A DNA stretch of 40,978 nucleotides from an uncultured Clostridia bacterium (GCA_947629045.1 CANRCF010000012.1:1-40978), one strand, 5' to 3'; shown: positions 26,216-36,134, counted from the stretch's first letter. The notes: generated from the letters alone by a model not told the origin. Program-made: numbers and translations.

Positions 26216-27109
26216 TTATTTTACCATAGAAATGTTATTTTTGCAAATTATTTTTCTTTTTAATAATTTATCTTTTACTACACCTACGCCAAGCCATTTT
26301 CCATTTTTTATTTGTATTTGATATGTTCCATCTGGCTTATTTGTAGATAAATTTACACCATTTAAAAATAACTTTAGTTTATTTTCTTCCAAACAAATAG
26401 TAGAATATTTACTAAAAAATTCTTGAATTGTAATAATGTGCTTTTTTAGAAATTCAATATTTTGCCCATTTTCTTCTATTTCTTTTAAATCTATAGCCTG
26501 ATTTATTTCATATTCTCCTACTTTTACTCTCTCTAATTCTTTCATGTAGCCTATTGTTCCTAATTTTATTGCAATATCTTCACATAAGCTTCTTATATAA
26601 GTTCCTTTGGAACAATGCACCTTAAATGAAAGTTCATCATTTTCTATTTTTAATAGTTCTATTTCATAAATTTCTATTTCTCTTTCAGGGACTTCTACTT
26701 TTTTTCCTGCTCTGGCATACTCATATAATTTTTTTCCTTTTATTTTTATTGCAGAATACATCGGAGGAGTTTGTTTTTGTTTTCCTAAAAAAGTTTTTAA
26801 TACTTTATTTACATTTTCTGTACTTATTTCTTTTAAATCTACTTCTTGTTTTTCTATTATTTTTCCTTCTGAATCTAAGGTATCTGTTTTTATTCCTAAT
26901 TTTATTGTTGCTATATATTTTTTATCATGATTTGTTATATATTCTGAAAGCTTTGTTCCTTCTCCTATAAGTAGTGGTAAAACCCCTGTTGCCATTGGAT
27001 CTAATGTACCGGTGTGTCCCACTTTTTCTTTGCAAATTTTTTTTACCTTTGCTACAACATCATGTGATGTACATTCTTTTGGCTTATTTATAATTATTAT
27101 CCCATCCAT
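26216..27109 (-). CDS. truB: tRNA pseudouridine-55 synthase TruB
   Basis: Makes pseudouridine 55 in the tRNA T-loop. The 297-residue protein has the catalytic-Asp motif GHTGTLDPMATGVLP at 31-45, GKQKQTPPMYSAIK, KLYEYARAG and GTYIRSLCEDI. The C-terminal PUA-like part is short. An AGGAG lies somewhat far (about 15 bases) from the ATG. Part of the rbfA-nrnA-truB group. Confidence 0.96.
   Translation of the reverse strand: MDGIIIINKPKECTSHDVVAKVKKICKEKVGHTGTLDPMATGVLPLLIGEGTKLSEYITNHDKKYIATIKLGIKTDTLDSEGKIIEKQEVDLKEISTENVNKVLKTFLGKQKQTPPMYSAIKIKGKKLYEYARAGKKVEVPEREIEIYEIELLKIENDELSFKVHCSKGTYIRSLCEDIAIKLGTIGYMKELERVKVGEYEINQAIDLKEIEENGQNIEFLKKHIITIQEFFSKYSTICLEENKLKLFLNGVNLSTNKPDGTYQIQIKNGKWLGVGVVKDKLLKRKIICKNNISMVK
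26218..26246 (-). promoter_or_regulatory. Putative promoter of the 6S-like RNA
   Basis: Minus-strand TTGCAA (26241-26246) and TAAAAT (26218-26223) have a 17-base spacer and overlap the end of truB, so the RNA may be transcribed on its own. Confidence 0.5.
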
Positions 27110-27139
27110 TTTTAGTTTTATTATCTCCTAAAAAGCTGT

Positions 27140-28090
27140 TTATTTTAATAATCTTGCTACTTCTTTTAATATATTTTCCTTTGCTTGTTCAAGTGTACCT
27201 GGAATGGTACAGCCTGCTGCTTTTGGATGGCCTCCACCACCGAAGGCTACACAAGCATCTGATACATTCATATAGTCATTAGAACGTAGTGAAACTTTCC
27301 AGCCTTTTGCTGTTTCACGAAGAAATATTGATACTTCTACGCCTTCAACATCTCTACCATTTTCCACTATACCTTCATAATCTCCATTTTGTGCACCTAC
27401 TTTTTCTTCATCTTCCTTTGTAATGTATGTGTAGGCAACTTTTCCATCTTCTAAAAATTCTATTCTATTATTTGCTATGCGATGTAACTCAAAATTAGGT
27501 CTTGTTTTTGTTTGTAACACTTTGCGATAAATATTTGATATATTAACACCTTTATTTAAAAGCCATGCAGCAAATTCAAAGGTTTCTGCTGTAACACTTT
27601 GGTAGGCAAATCCACCAGTATCTGTGATTATTCCAGCTACTATGCAAGTGCCTATTTCTTTTGTAATTTCTATTCCAAAATATTCTAATATTACTAATAA
27701 AATTTGGCTACAAGCTGGTGAGTCTGGATTTACATAGTTATAGTCACCAAACATTGTATTTGTACCATGGTGATCAATGCAAACTTTTGATTTTGCATTT
27801 TCAAAATAATTAGAAAATCCATTTAACATTTTTATTGTAGCACAATCTAGTGCTATTGCTAAATCGTAATGTTCAATATCACTTTCTTTTTTTATTTCTT
27901 CTATTCCTGGCAAACAATCAAATATCTTAGAATGTTCTGGAATAATTATATCTGGATTTTTGCCATATTCTTTTAATGCATGATACATAGCCAAGCTACT
28001 TCCCATTGCATCTCCATCAGGATTTTCATGTGTTAAAATCGCGATTGTATTAGCATTATTTATTTGTTCTAAAATATCATCTAAAGTCAT
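27140..28090 (-). CDS. nrnA: DHH-family nanoRNase/pAp phosphatase NrnA
   Basis: Degrades very short oligoribonucleotides and 3',5'-pAp. The 316-residue DHH phosphoesterase has HENPDGDAMGSSLA near 19-32, an IALDCA strand, the DHH motif CIDHHGTN, and DHHA1 FGGGGHPKAAG. GAGAGGT lies before the ATG. It sits between rbfA and truB, the normal Firmicute order. Confidence 0.95.
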   Translation of the reverse strand: MTLDDILEQINNANTIAILTHENPDGDAMGSSLAMYHALKEYGKNPDIIIPEHSKIFDCLPGIEEIKKESDIEHYDLAIALDCATIKMLNGFSNYFENAKSKVCIDHHGTNTMFGDYNYVNPDSPACSQILLVILEYFGIEITKEIGTCIVAGIITDTGGFAYQSVTAETFEFAAWLLNKGVNISNIYRKVLQTKTRPNFELHRIANNRIEFLEDGKVAYTYITKEDEEKVGAQNGDYEGIVENGRDVEGVEVSIFLRETAKGWKVSLRSNDYMNVSDACVAFGGGGHPKAAGCTIPGTLEQAKENILKEVARLLK

Positions 28091-28203
28091 TTACATACCT
28101 CTCATTTTCATTTTATTTTTAACTTTGGTTTTTAATTCACACTTTTTTATAATACACAACTATATTTTAAACTTTATATTTTTAACTTTATTCATATAAG
28201 TAT

Positions 28204-28608
28204 TTATATATTATCTTTATCATCTTCGCTTTCTATATTTTCTGTTTTAGCTTCGTTATCCTTGCTCTTTAACTCTTTCAAAATATTGTCGATTTTAGCA
28301 CCATAATCTAAAGAGTCATCTATTTCAAAATCAAGTTCTGGTGTGATTCTTAAGTTAATATTTTTTGCTATTTGGCTACGAATAAAGCCAGATGACTCTT
28401 TTAAGCCTTCCATTGTTTTTGCATTACTTTTTGAATTTAATATACTAACATAAATTTTAGCATACCTAAAATCTGGCGTTATCTTTACCTTTGTAACACT
28501 AACCAAACCTGTTACTTTTGAATTTTGAAGTTCAAAAGTAAGTATTCGGCTAATTTCTTTTTTAAGTTCTTCATTAACTCTATTTAATCTTGCCTCATTT
28601 TTAGGCAT
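28204..28608 (-). CDS. rbfA: Ribosome-binding factor A
   Basis: A KH-like factor for 16S 5'-end maturation. I place the start at ATG 28608 (MPKNEARLNRVNEELK), which has AAAGGATG eight bases upstream, not at 28644. The product is 134 residues. Signatures are RVNEELKKEISRIL, VTGLVSVTKVKITPDFRYAK and LRITPELDFEIDDS. An acidic tail (about 20 residues) follows. It is separated from infB by 283 bases that include a 148-bp inverted-repeat element. Confidence 0.93.
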   Translation of the reverse strand: MPKNEARLNRVNEELKKEISRILTFELQNSKVTGLVSVTKVKITPDFRYAKIYVSILNSKSNAKTMEGLKESSGFIRSQIAKNINLRITPELDFEIDDSLDYGAKIDNILKELKSKDNEAKTENIESEDDKDNI

Positions 28609-28666
28609 TTTCACTTCATCCTTTCTGTTTTTAAGTATTTTCAAAACTATTACATCATTTAAAATA

Positions 28667-28814
28667 GTATAAAATAATATAATATTTTTGAAGTGAGGCT
28701 GTGGGGACCAGCGAGCTACAGTCTGTTATTAAATTGTAGCTTCCGCTAGCAAAATTTTATTACAGACTGTGCGAAGTAGGGATTGAACGTAAAAAATATT
28801 ATATTATTTTATAC
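28667..28814. mobile_element. 148-bp element with 23-bp perfect terminal inverted repeats (MITE-like) between infB and rbfA
   Basis: The ends 28667-28689 and 28792-28814 are perfect 23-base inverted repeats made almost only of A and T (GTATAAAATAATATAATATT, then TTT). They enclose about 100 bases of higher-GC sequence with internal complementarity: ACAGTCTGT/ACAGACTGT and GCTACA/TGTAGC. ATA is found on both outer sides as a possible short target duplication. There is no ORF. It could be a miniature transposable element or a structured RNA gene with terminator-like ends. Confidence 0.6.
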
Positions 28815-28891
28815 ATATAAATTTAATACGTACAAAATACCATAACTACTATATTTTTTATTTATAGTAGTTAAATTTATAATTTTAAGCT

Positions 28892-31800
28892 CTATCTTTT
28901 TACTTCTTCCATAATGTAAAATTCCAAAGTATCTTCTTCTTTTACATCATCATATCCATCAATTTGAAGTCCGCATTCAAAGCCTTTTGATACTTCTTTT
29001 ACGTCATCTTTGAAACGTTTTAAAGAAATAAGTTTTCCATCATGTATAACAACATTTTCACGTATTACACGTACGCCTGCATTTCTTTCTACTTTTCCGT
29101 CTAGTACATAAGCACCTGCAATTGTACCAACACCTGAAACTTTAAAGGTTTGCCTTACTACTGCATTTCCTATTACCTTTTCTTCATAGATTGGGTCTAA
29201 CATTCCCTTCATAGCTGCCTCAACATCTTCTATTGCTTGGTAAATTACTGAGTATTGCTTAATTTCTACATTTTCTTTTTCTGCCATGTCTTTTGCAGTA
29301 TTTACTGGTCTTACATTAAATGCAATAATTATGCATTTTCCTGCTTTGGCAAGTTGTACATCTGATTCTGTAACTGCTCCTGCTACTGCATGAATAACTC
29401 TTACTTTTACTTCATCATTTGATAATTTTTCAAGTGATTGTTTTAATGCTTGTGCAGTTCCTTGTACATCTGCTTTTACAATTATATTTAATTGTTTTAA
29501 GTTTTCGCTTTCCATTTTTTCAAATAGATTGCTTAATGTTACTTTACTGTTTTCGTTTATTGCATTTTCTCTTTCTTGACGTTTTCTTCTTTCAATTAAG
29601 TGTTTTGCCATTTTCTCGTCTTTTACTTCGTAGAAGGTGTCTCCTGCTTCTGGTACTTCTGTTAATCCCATTACTTCTACTGGTGTAGAAGGTCCAGCCT
29701 TTTTAACTCTTTGGCCTTTATCATTTTTCATTGCACGAATTCTACCAATTGATTTTCCAACTACTATTGTGTCTCCCTCATCTAATGTACCTCTTTGTAC
29801 TAAAATAGATGCGATTGGTCCTTTTGCTTTATCTAGTCTTGCTTCTATAACTGTTCCTTTGGCTTGTTTATGTGGATTTGCTTTTAGTTCCTTCATATCA
29901 GCTACTAATAATACCATTTCTAATAAGTTGTCTATGTTTAATTTTTTCTTTGCAGAAATTGGTACATAGATGGTATCTCCACCCCATTCTTCTGGAACTA
30001 ATTCGTATTCCATTAATTCTTGTTTAATTTTGTCTATGTTAGCTCCTGGAAGGTCTATTTTGTTTATTGCTACAATTATTGGAATTTCTGCTGCTTTTGC
30101 ATGGTTAATAGCTTCTACTGTTTGTGGCATAACACCATCATCTGCTGCTACTACTAGAATTGCAACGTCTGTAATTTGAGCACCTCTTGCACGCATTGCT
30201 GTAAATGCTTCGTGTCCTGGTGTATCTAAGAAGGTTATTTCTCTACCTGCTATATTTACTTTGTATGCACCAATATGTTGTGTAATTCCACCTGCTTCTC
30301 CTTCTATTACATTTGTGCTACGAATTGCATCAAGAAGTGATGTTTTACCATGGTCTACGTGTCCCATTACAACAACTACTGGTGGTCTTGGCTCTAATTC
30401 TTCGTTTGAATCTTCTGTTTCGTCAAATAAAATGTCTTCTTCTTTTACTTCTTCCTTCTTATATGCTGTAATACCAAATTCTTGGGCTACTAAAAATGCT
30501 GTATCAAAATCGATGCTATTATTTATTGTTGCCATAATTCCGTAATTAAACAATTTTTTTATTACTTCTCCACTTGTTTTTTTCATTTCAGTAGCTAAGT
30601 CTTTAACTGTAATGTTCTCTGGAATTTTTATTTCTTTTAATTCAAATATTTTTTGTTTATTTCTTTCTTCTTCTTTTTGTGGTTTACGTTTATTTTTCTT
30701 TCCTCTTTCTGTTGTTAAATCATAGTAATCAAGCATTCCACCATCTTGCTCATTGAACATATATGATAATCTATCTACTTGTTTTAAGTCTTTTAATTTT
30801 CCTTCGTTGAAGTTTTCATCAAAACGATCATTCTTCTTTGCCTTTGTTCCTTTTTTAGCTTTATTGTCTTCATAACGATTTGCTTTTTCTTTGTCTATTG
30901 CTCTTGTGCTAATGTCTCTTTTATCTTCTTTTTCAACTATTTCTGAAGAAATTATATCTTTAATGTTACGGTCAATTCCACGATTATCTAGAGGTCTATT
31001 TCCGTTTCTTCCAAATCCACCTCTTTGATTATTTCCATATCCGCCTTCACGACCTGAAAAACGACCTTCTCCTTGACGATTACCATAACGATTATCTGTG
31101 CCTTGACGACCATTATTTTGACGATTATTAAAACGATTATCTCCATTTTGACGACCACCAAAACGATTGTCACCATCTTGGCGACCTCCGAAGCGATTAT
31201 CTCCTTGTCTTCCAGAGTTTTGATAACCTTGACGATTTCCACCGTATTGATTGTTTTCTTGTCTTTGTCCGAAACGTCCTTCACCTTGATTGTTATTATA
31301 TCTATTTTGTCCATCAACTTGATTATTTTTTTGATTATACTCTGTTTGATTTTTTGAGTTATAATTATCATTTTTATTTACTTCATTTGATGAAGTAGTA
31401 ACATTGCCTTCTGCTTGTTTTTCAGTTTCTATTTTTTCTGTTACACCTTTTTCCATTCCTACATTAGAGGTTCCTTTTACATCTGGTTTTACTGGTGTTT
31501 CCATATTTTGTGCCATCTTTGTTTGCTTTACTTCATTTTCTTGTTGTTTTACGTTTTCTTTTTTAGTTTTTAAGCCAAATAACTCACTAACTGTCATTGG
31601 TTTTACAGGTTGTTTTCTATACACTATATTAAAATCTTGGTTTTTCTTTCTCTCAACAAAGCCAACATCTTTTCTATCAACATTATTTTCTTTTTTATCT
31701 TCTTTTTCATCGTCTGCTAAAATTACTTCACGTCTAATAATGACTGGTGTAGTTTTTTGCTTTTCTATTTTTGCTTCTTTATTTTTCATTTCTTGCTTAC

Positions 31801-32035
31801 TTTCTTTTCCCTCTTGATTTTTTTCTTTCTTTTCTGATTTACTTTTTTGATCCTCATCTTTATTTGTTTTTGTACGATTTTTTTCAAAGCTACTTTTAAT
31901 TTTTTGAGCAATATCATCTTCTACTGAGCTTAGATGACTTGTTACTTCTACTCCTAATTCTTTTGCCTTTGTTATTATTTCTTTACTTTCTAATCCTAAT
32001 TCTTTTGCAATCTCATGTATTTTTAACTTACCCAA
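28892..32035 (-). CDS. infB: Translation initiation factor IF-2 with an RGG-like disordered region
   Basis: A GTPase that places initiator fMet-tRNA on the 30S subunit. The 1047-residue protein has an N-terminal IF2-N domain ([17 protein letters not shown]), a long Lys/Glu and then Gly/Arg/Asn/Gln-rich region (about 230-365, with repeated DNRFGGRQ units), a second IF2-N-like domain near 475, the G-domain (GHVDHGKT near 556, [14 protein letters not shown]) and the C1/C2 domains. The start is TTG at 32035 with GGGGTGA five bases upstream. It overlaps ylxQ by eight bases. Confidence 0.96.
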   Translation of the reverse strand: MGKLKIHEIAKELGLESKEIITKAKELGVEVTSHLSSVEDDIAQKIKSSFEKNRTKTNKDEDQKSKSEKKEKNQEGKESKQEMKNKEAKIEKQKTTPVIIRREVILADDEKEDKKENNVDRKDVGFVERKKNQDFNIVYRKQPVKPMTVSELFGLKTKKENVKQQENEVKQTKMAQNMETPVKPDVKGTSNVGMEKGVTEKIETEKQAEGNVTTSSNEVNKNDNYNSKNQTEYNQKNNQVDGQNRYNNNQGEGRFGQRQENNQYGGNRQGYQNSGRQGDNRFGGRQDGDNRFGGRQNGDNRFNNRQNNGRQGTDNRYGNRQGEGRFSGREGGYGNNQRGGFGRNGNRPLDNRGIDRNIKDIISSEIVEKEDKRDISTRAIDKEKANRYEDNKAKKGTKAKKNDRFDENFNEGKLKDLKQVDRLSYMFNEQDGGMLDYYDLTTERGKKNKRKPQKEEERNKQKIFELKEIKIPENITVKDLATEMKKTSGEVIKKLFNYGIMATINNSIDFDTAFLVAQEFGITAYKKEEVKEEDILFDETEDSNEELEPRPPVVVVMGHVDHGKTSLLDAIRSTNVIEGEAGGITQHIGAYKVNIAGREITFLDTPGHEAFTAMRARGAQITDVAILVVAADDGVMPQTVEAINHAKAAEIPIIVAINKIDLPGANIDKIKQELMEYELVPEEWGGDTIYVPISAKKKLNIDNLLEMVLLVADMKELKANPHKQAKGTVIEARLDKAKGPIASILVQRGTLDEGDTIVVGKSIGRIRAMKNDKGQRVKKAGPSTPVEVMGLTEVPEAGDTFYEVKDEKMAKHLIERRKRQERENAINENSKVTLSNLFEKMESENLKQLNIIVKADVQGTAQALKQSLEKLSNDEVKVRVIHAVAGAVTESDVQLAKAGKCIIIAFNVRPVNTAKDMAEKENVEIKQYSVIYQAIEDVEAAMKGMLDPIYEEKVIGNAVVRQTFKVSGVGTIAGAYVLDGKVERNAGVRVIRENVVIHDGKLISLKRFKDDVKEVSKGFECGLQIDGYDDVKEEDTLEFYIMEEVKR

Positions 32036-32351
32036 TCACTTCACCCCCATTTATCATTTTTTTGATTTTCTCTGCAAATCCATTTTCTTTTATTCCGATA
32101 ATTGCTTTATTTGGCTTTCCTATCGATTTACTTATCTCATCTATTGTTAATATTTCATATACTGAAACATTAAATTGCTCGCATTTATCTTTTACCAGCT
32201 TTTTTGTTCTATCTGAAGCATCAGTTGCAATTATTACTAATTTTATATTTTTCTTTTCTATTCCTTCTAAGCACGCATCAGTGCCTGCCGTTAGTTTACC
32301 AGCTTTTGTTGCTAGTCCTATTATTCCATATAATTTTTGGAAATTATTCAA
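32028..32351 (-). CDS. ylxQ: L7Ae-family RNA-binding protein YlxQ
   Basis: A small L7Ae/L30e-fold protein (K-turn binder) of the nusA-infB operon. Key stretch: [20 protein letters not shown], then [16 protein letters not shown] prefer the TTG at 32351 (NNFQKLYG...), with AGAGGTG six bases upstream, over a GTG at 32360 that would overlap the ribosome site. The product is about 107 residues. It starts 12 bases after the ylxR stop and overlaps infB. Confidence 0.9.
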   Translation of the reverse strand: MNNFQKLYGIIGLATKAGKLTAGTDACLEGIEKKNIKLVIIATDASDRTKKLVKDKCEQFNVSVYEILTIDEISKSIGKPNKAIIGIKENGFAEKIKKMINGGEVIG

Positions 32352-32363
32352 AACATACACCTC

Positions 32364-32621
32364 TTATTTTTCTATCTCATTTTTAAGTTCTTGATAAATT
32401 GATTCATCAATTGATGTTTCAAAACATCTTTCTAATTTTTTTGAACGAATTGCTTTGCTCAAACATTCTATATTATTACAAATATATGCCCCTCTACCTT
32501 GCTTTTTTCCTGTTTTGTCTACACTTATTTCTCCGCTACTATTCTTTACAATTCTTATTAATTCATTTTTTGTTTTTTGTGTTCCACATCCTATACACGT
32601 ACGGCCTGGCAATTTTTTCAA
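32364..32621 (-). CDS. ylxR: YlxR family RNA-binding protein
   Basis: A small protein (DUF448) of the nusA-infB operon. RTCIGCGTQKTKNELIRIV and GRGAYICNNIECL are diagnostic. I prefer the TTG start at 32621 (KKLPGRTC...), which matches the usual N-terminus and has AAAGGAAGTG upstream; a GTG at 32630 would sit directly on the ribosome site. The product is about 85 residues. Confidence 0.92.
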   Translation of the reverse strand: MKKLPGRTCIGCGTQKTKNELIRIVKNSSGEISVDKTGKKQGRGAYICNNIECLSKAIRSKKLERCFETSIDESIYQELKNEIEK

Positions 32622-32669
32622 AATGTCCACTTCCTTTATTTTAAATGTATTTGCAAAATTTATACATTA

Positions 32670-33800
32670 TTACTCTTGTTCTTGATTTTCCTCTTCGTCT
32701 TGTTCAATTTGTGAGTTTTCAATCATTTCTCTAAATTGAGATTCACTCTTAATATCAATCTTCCAACCTGTTAGTCTTGCAGATAGTCTAGCATTTTGTC
32801 CTGATTTTCCAATTGCTAATGATAATTGGTCATCTGGAACAATTACTTGTGCAAATTTTTCATCTTCATGTACATCTACTGCCATAACTTGTGCTGGAAG
32901 TAATGCTGCTGAAATAAATATTGATGGGTCTTCGTTCCATTCAATTACATCTATTTTTTCACCATGTAATTCGTTTATAATATTTTGAATACGAATTCCT
33001 TTTTGACCTATACAAGAACCTACTGGGTCTATATTTTCATTTGGAGAATATACTGCTACTTTGCTTCTGCTACCTGCATCTCTTGATACACTTTTTATTT
33101 CAATTACACCTTCATAAATTTCTGGAATTTCTAATTCGAATAGCTTTCTTACAAAGTCTGCACAAGCTCTTGAAACTGTAATTTGTGGTGAGCCCTTTGC
33201 ACCTTTTTCTACTTGTGAAATATATGCTCTTATCTTGTCATTAACATGATATTTCTCTGTTGGAATTTGCTCTTTTGCTGGCATAACTGCTTCTAGCTTT
33301 CCTAAATCTAAAACTACAATGTTTCCATCTGCTTTTTGAACTATACCACTAACAATTTCACCTTTTTTGTTATCAAATTCTTCAAATAACACATTTCTAG
33401 ATTCTTCTCTAATTTTTTGAACTATAACTTGTTTTGCAGTTTGTGCTGCAATTCTACCAAAGTTTTTAGGTGCAAGTTCAATTTCTGCTTTATCTCCAAC
33501 TGATAATTTTTTATCTATTTTTTTAGCATCTTCTAATAAAATTTGTAGGTTTTGATTTTCTACATTTTCTACAACATCCTTTAATGCGTAAATATGAACT
33601 TCTCCTGTTTTATTATCCATTGTTACTTTTACATTTTCCTCTGAATCAAAATTTCTTTTATATGCTGTTACTAATGCATTTTCAATTGATTCTAATAAAT
33701 ATTCCTTTTTTATTCCTTTTTCCTTTTCTAAATCTTGTAATGCTAGCATTAGTTCTGTGTTGTCAATTGCTGGTGTGGCTACGTTTGTTTTCTTCTTCAT
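32670..33800 (-). CDS. nusA: Transcription termination/antitermination factor NusA
   Basis: An RNA-polymerase-binding factor for pausing, termination and antitermination. The 376-residue protein has the N-terminal domain (ELMLALQDLEKEKGIKKEYL), an S1 domain (about 135-200, GIVQKADGNIVVLDLGK), KH1 (DPVGSCIGQKGIRIQNI) and KH2 (LAIGKSGQNARLSARLTGWK), and an acidic tail. It lacks the C-terminal acidic repeats of proteobacterial NusA, as is normal in Firmicutes. GGAGG precedes the ATG. Confidence 0.96.
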   Translation of the reverse strand: MKKKTNVATPAIDNTELMLALQDLEKEKGIKKEYLLESIENALVTAYKRNFDSEENVKVTMDNKTGEVHIYALKDVVENVENQNLQILLEDAKKIDKKLSVGDKAEIELAPKNFGRIAAQTAKQVIVQKIREESRNVLFEEFDNKKGEIVSGIVQKADGNIVVLDLGKLEAVMPAKEQIPTEKYHVNDKIRAYISQVEKGAKGSPQITVSRACADFVRKLFELEIPEIYEGVIEIKSVSRDAGSRSKVAVYSPNENIDPVGSCIGQKGIRIQNIINELHGEKIDVIEWNEDPSIFISAALLPAQVMAVDVHEDEKFAQVIVPDDQLSLAIGKSGQNARLSARLTGWKIDIKSESQFREMIENSQIEQDEEENQEQE

Positions 33801-33823
33801 TTTTTAAATCTCCTCCTTTAAAA

Positions 33824-34324
33824 TTACCAATTATATTTTATTTTCATATTTGAAATATTTTTTCTTTCTATTACTATTTCTTCATCTTGTATTATTAAGC
33901 AAATTTCATTTTCATTAAAACTTTTTAACACTCCGTCTATCTGTTTTAGTGTTTTAGGCTTTTTTATTTTACTATTTTGTTTAGTATTTTCTTCTAAATT
34001 TATTGGCTTAAATAAATTAACTGTTATTTCTTTTTCTAAACTTGCTTCAAGGTGCTCATTCTTTCTTATTACTCTTTCTATGCCTGGCGAAGAAACTTCT
34101 AAAAAATATGCATCTTTTATATAGTTTGCTTCATCTAGCATATCTGATATAGCATCATTTACTTTTTCACAGTCTTCTAAGCTAATTCCTTTTGGTGAGT
34201 CTATAAAAATTCTTAAATAATAGTCTTTTGCTTCTTTTTCATAAATGACGTCATAGAGTTCATAACCTAAATTTTCAATAGTAGGTTTAAGTAAGCTTTC
34301 TACTTTTTCTTCTACATTTGCCAT
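33824..34324 (-). CDS. rimP: Ribosome maturation factor RimP
   Basis: A 30S maturation factor; first gene of the rimP-nusA-ylxR-ylxQ-infB operon. The 166-residue protein has GYELYDVIYEKE, LRIFIDSPKGISLEDCE and FLEVSSPGIERVIRK, then the C-terminal SH3-like domain. The best ribosome site, AAGGAGG at 34358-34364, is 33 bases from the ATG, but an 8-bp hairpin (34334-34355) lies between them and would shorten the effective distance to about 11 bases. Confidence 0.94.
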   Translation of the reverse strand: MANVEEKVESLLKPTIENLGYELYDVIYEKEAKDYYLRIFIDSPKGISLEDCEKVNDAISDMLDEANYIKDAYFLEVSSPGIERVIRKNEHLEASLEKEITVNLFKPINLEENTKQNSKIKKPKTLKQIDGVLKSFNENEICLIIQDEEIVIERKNISNMKIKYNW

Positions 34325-34333
34325 ACTGCTTTT

Positions 34334-34364
34334 GTATTAAGTTTTCCCTTAATACGTCCTCCTT
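34334..34364 (-). promoter_or_regulatory. Hairpin between the ribosome binding site and start codon of rimP
   Basis: AAGGAGG (34358-34364) is followed two bases later by the perfect stem GTATTAAG/CTTAATAC with a 6-base loop. Nine bases later comes the rimP ATG. No nearer strong ribosome site is visible. Confidence 0.6.
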
Positions 34365-34398
34365 TCGCAGAGTTTTTAATATGCTTAATATACGACAC

Positions 34399-34423
34399 GA
34401 GAGTGGGATTTGTTCCCACTCTC
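34399..34423 (-). promoter_or_regulatory. Stem-loop in the rimP-nusA operon leader
   Basis: The perfect 10-bp stem GAGAGTGGGA/TCCCACTCTC has a 5-base loop and starts about 18 bases after the predicted transcription start. It is not followed by a T-run on the minus strand, so it is a leader structure rather than a plain terminator. Similar GAGAGTGGG hairpins precede rimP in other Firmicutes, as I recall. Confidence 0.65.
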
Positions 34424-34447
34424 TTAGTAATTATTTATGCAATTATT

Positions 34448-34476
34448 ATTATAAACTAGTTTTCCAAATATTGCAA
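34448..34476 (-). promoter_or_regulatory. Promoter of the rimP-nusA-infB operon
   Basis: Minus-strand TTGCAA (34471-34476) and perfect TATAAT (34448-34453) have a 17-base spacer. It lies only 26 bases after the stop of the second prepilin-like gene, with no terminator seen between, so some read-through from that gene is possible. Confidence 0.7.
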
Positions 34477-34501
34477 GTGTTTTTTGAAATTTTTTTACTA
34501 T

Positions 34502-35959
34502 TTAAAATATTGATAGTACAGGTCTAAATGAAAAATCATTTCTTTCTTTTACTTCTATTGAATAGAAGTAAAAGATTCCAGCGCCATCTTTATCTGAGTT
34601 TCCTCCTCCACGTAATAGAAATTCTTTTGACGCATCTAAAAATGTTGAGTAGTCACCATTCCATGAATTTTTTCCTGTGCTACTTCCAGATGTTTCATAC
34701 ATTGCATTACCATAAGAATTAGCACTCACATTATAGTTGTTTTCTTGTCCTTGTGGATCTCCTATATTATATATATTTTTATAGTAATCAGCTATATTGC
34801 TTCCAGCAGTATCATCAGGAATATCTAGATTAGCACTTCCATTATTTAAATACGCTGCTACATATTCCCATGAACCTCCACTCATATCATAAACACCATA
34901 AATATTTCCAGTTGTGCTTGCTTGAACACCATTTTCTGTTTCATAAGAGTTTGTTAATGCTGTTGGTGTTTCGTCTGGTCCAGATCCAGCTTGACCTGTG
35001 ATACAATTGCTATTTGGATTTATCCATACATTCTCATTTTTTCCGTATATGCTTTGTGTTAGGTATGCTATTGCCCCCCATTCATAGTTTGTCATCATGT
35101 GGCTATTCAAATCTGTTTTATATTCTAAACATTTTTTATACATCTCAATAATGTCAATATTTCTCCAACTGTTTACACCTGGTTGTATTTTTATTTTTCC
35201 AGTCGTGCCACCAGTACCATTATGGTCGCTTACAGTTCCATTTCCTGCATCACTTTGACTTGCTTCAAATTTTGCTACCCAAATTCCTTCTACTATTCCA
35301 TTATGTTCAAATGCTGGATGTATATTCCAATTTCCTTGTCCACTACTGTTTTTCCATGTAGTTCTTCCTTTTGTACTTGCATTTGTTGTTCCTATCATAA
35401 ATTCAATATTTATTTTTCCAACAGTATTACTATGATATCCACTTTCTATTTGATAACAATATCTTGGAATCCATACAAACATACTTCCAACTTTTTTAAC
35501 ACTTTTGCCATTCATATTTTCAAGTTTAGCACTAGCTATATCGGTTACACCATCTACTTCTAATCCATCTCTTAGCATTACATTTGCCCATTTTTTCTTA
35601 CTATAATCAAACCATTCACTATCTTTCGCATTTGTTACAACCCATGCTTTTTTAGTTTCATCCCATTTTACTGGAACCATCTCATCAGATAACTTAGGAG
35701 GATTTGCTCCACTTGAATCTTTCCAAACATTTTTTATCTCTTCACCTGCATCATTAATCAAAGCGTTAGTTTGATTTCCCTCCGCAGCCATTTGCTCATT
35801 TCTTATCTTTTCTGTTTGTGCGGCTTGATTTAGAACACCATCTTTGCCTGCTATAAGATTAATTGTTGAGCCCGCTAGTAGCATCATAATAGCAATTGTA
35901 ACTACTAATATTATAAGTGTTATTCCCTTTTCATTTTTTATATTCTTTTGTGTTATCAT
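34502..35959 (-). CDS. Prepilin-like surface protein with FGE-sulfatase/C-lectin-like domain
   Basis: A 485-residue protein. The N-terminus is a short type IV prepilin leader, KNEKG followed by ITLIILVVTIAIMMLLAG (about 11-29). The ectodomain has VWIPRYCYQI, IHPAFEHNG, ATTGNIYGVYDMSGGSWEYVA and FLLRGGGNSDKDGAGIF, and ends FSFRPVLSIF, the formylglycine-enzyme-like/C-lectin fold ending. It is like the gene at 22079 but has an ordinary start (GGAGAGG before the ATG), no dinucleotide tract and no CGG. Likely exported and displayed on the cell surface; the ligand is unknown. Confidence 0.85.
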   Translation of the reverse strand: MITQKNIKNEKGITLIILVVTIAIMMLLAGSTINLIAGKDGVLNQAAQTEKIRNEQMAAEGNQTNALINDAGEEIKNVWKDSSGANPPKLSDEMVPVKWDETKKAWVVTNAKDSEWFDYSKKKWANVMLRDGLEVDGVTDIASAKLENMNGKSVKKVGSMFVWIPRYCYQIESGYHSNTVGKINIEFMIGTTNASTKGRTTWKNSSGQGNWNIHPAFEHNGIVEGIWVAKFEASQSDAGNGTVSDHNGTGGTTGKIKIQPGVNSWRNIDIIEMYKKCLEYKTDLNSHMMTNYEWGAIAYLTQSIYGKNENVWINPNSNCITGQAGSGPDETPTALTNSYETENGVQASTTGNIYGVYDMSGGSWEYVAAYLNNGSANLDIPDDTAGSNIADYYKNIYNIGDPQGQENNYNVSANSYGNAMYETSGSSTGKNSWNGDYSTFLDASKEFLLRGGGNSDKDGAGIFYFYSIEVKERNDFSFRPVLSIF

Positions 35960-36134
35960 AATTTTTCCTCTCCATTTATATATTTAATTTATCATGTTTT
36001 TATTGTATTCTGTCCATTTTTGTGGCATAATATTAGTAAATTTTATTTTGAAAGAGCTTTTTAGCTTAAAAATAATTGTTAAAATTTTTATTTTTAATAA
36101 AAACTTTGCTCCTTAGAAAGGAATGTAAATAAAA

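Noticed and set aside
31073..31371. Possible CRISPR-like or satellite repeats (regular units near 31070-31260)
   Set aside because: They are the codons of the Gly/Arg/Asn repeats of IF2; unit length and sequence vary and no spacer pattern exists.
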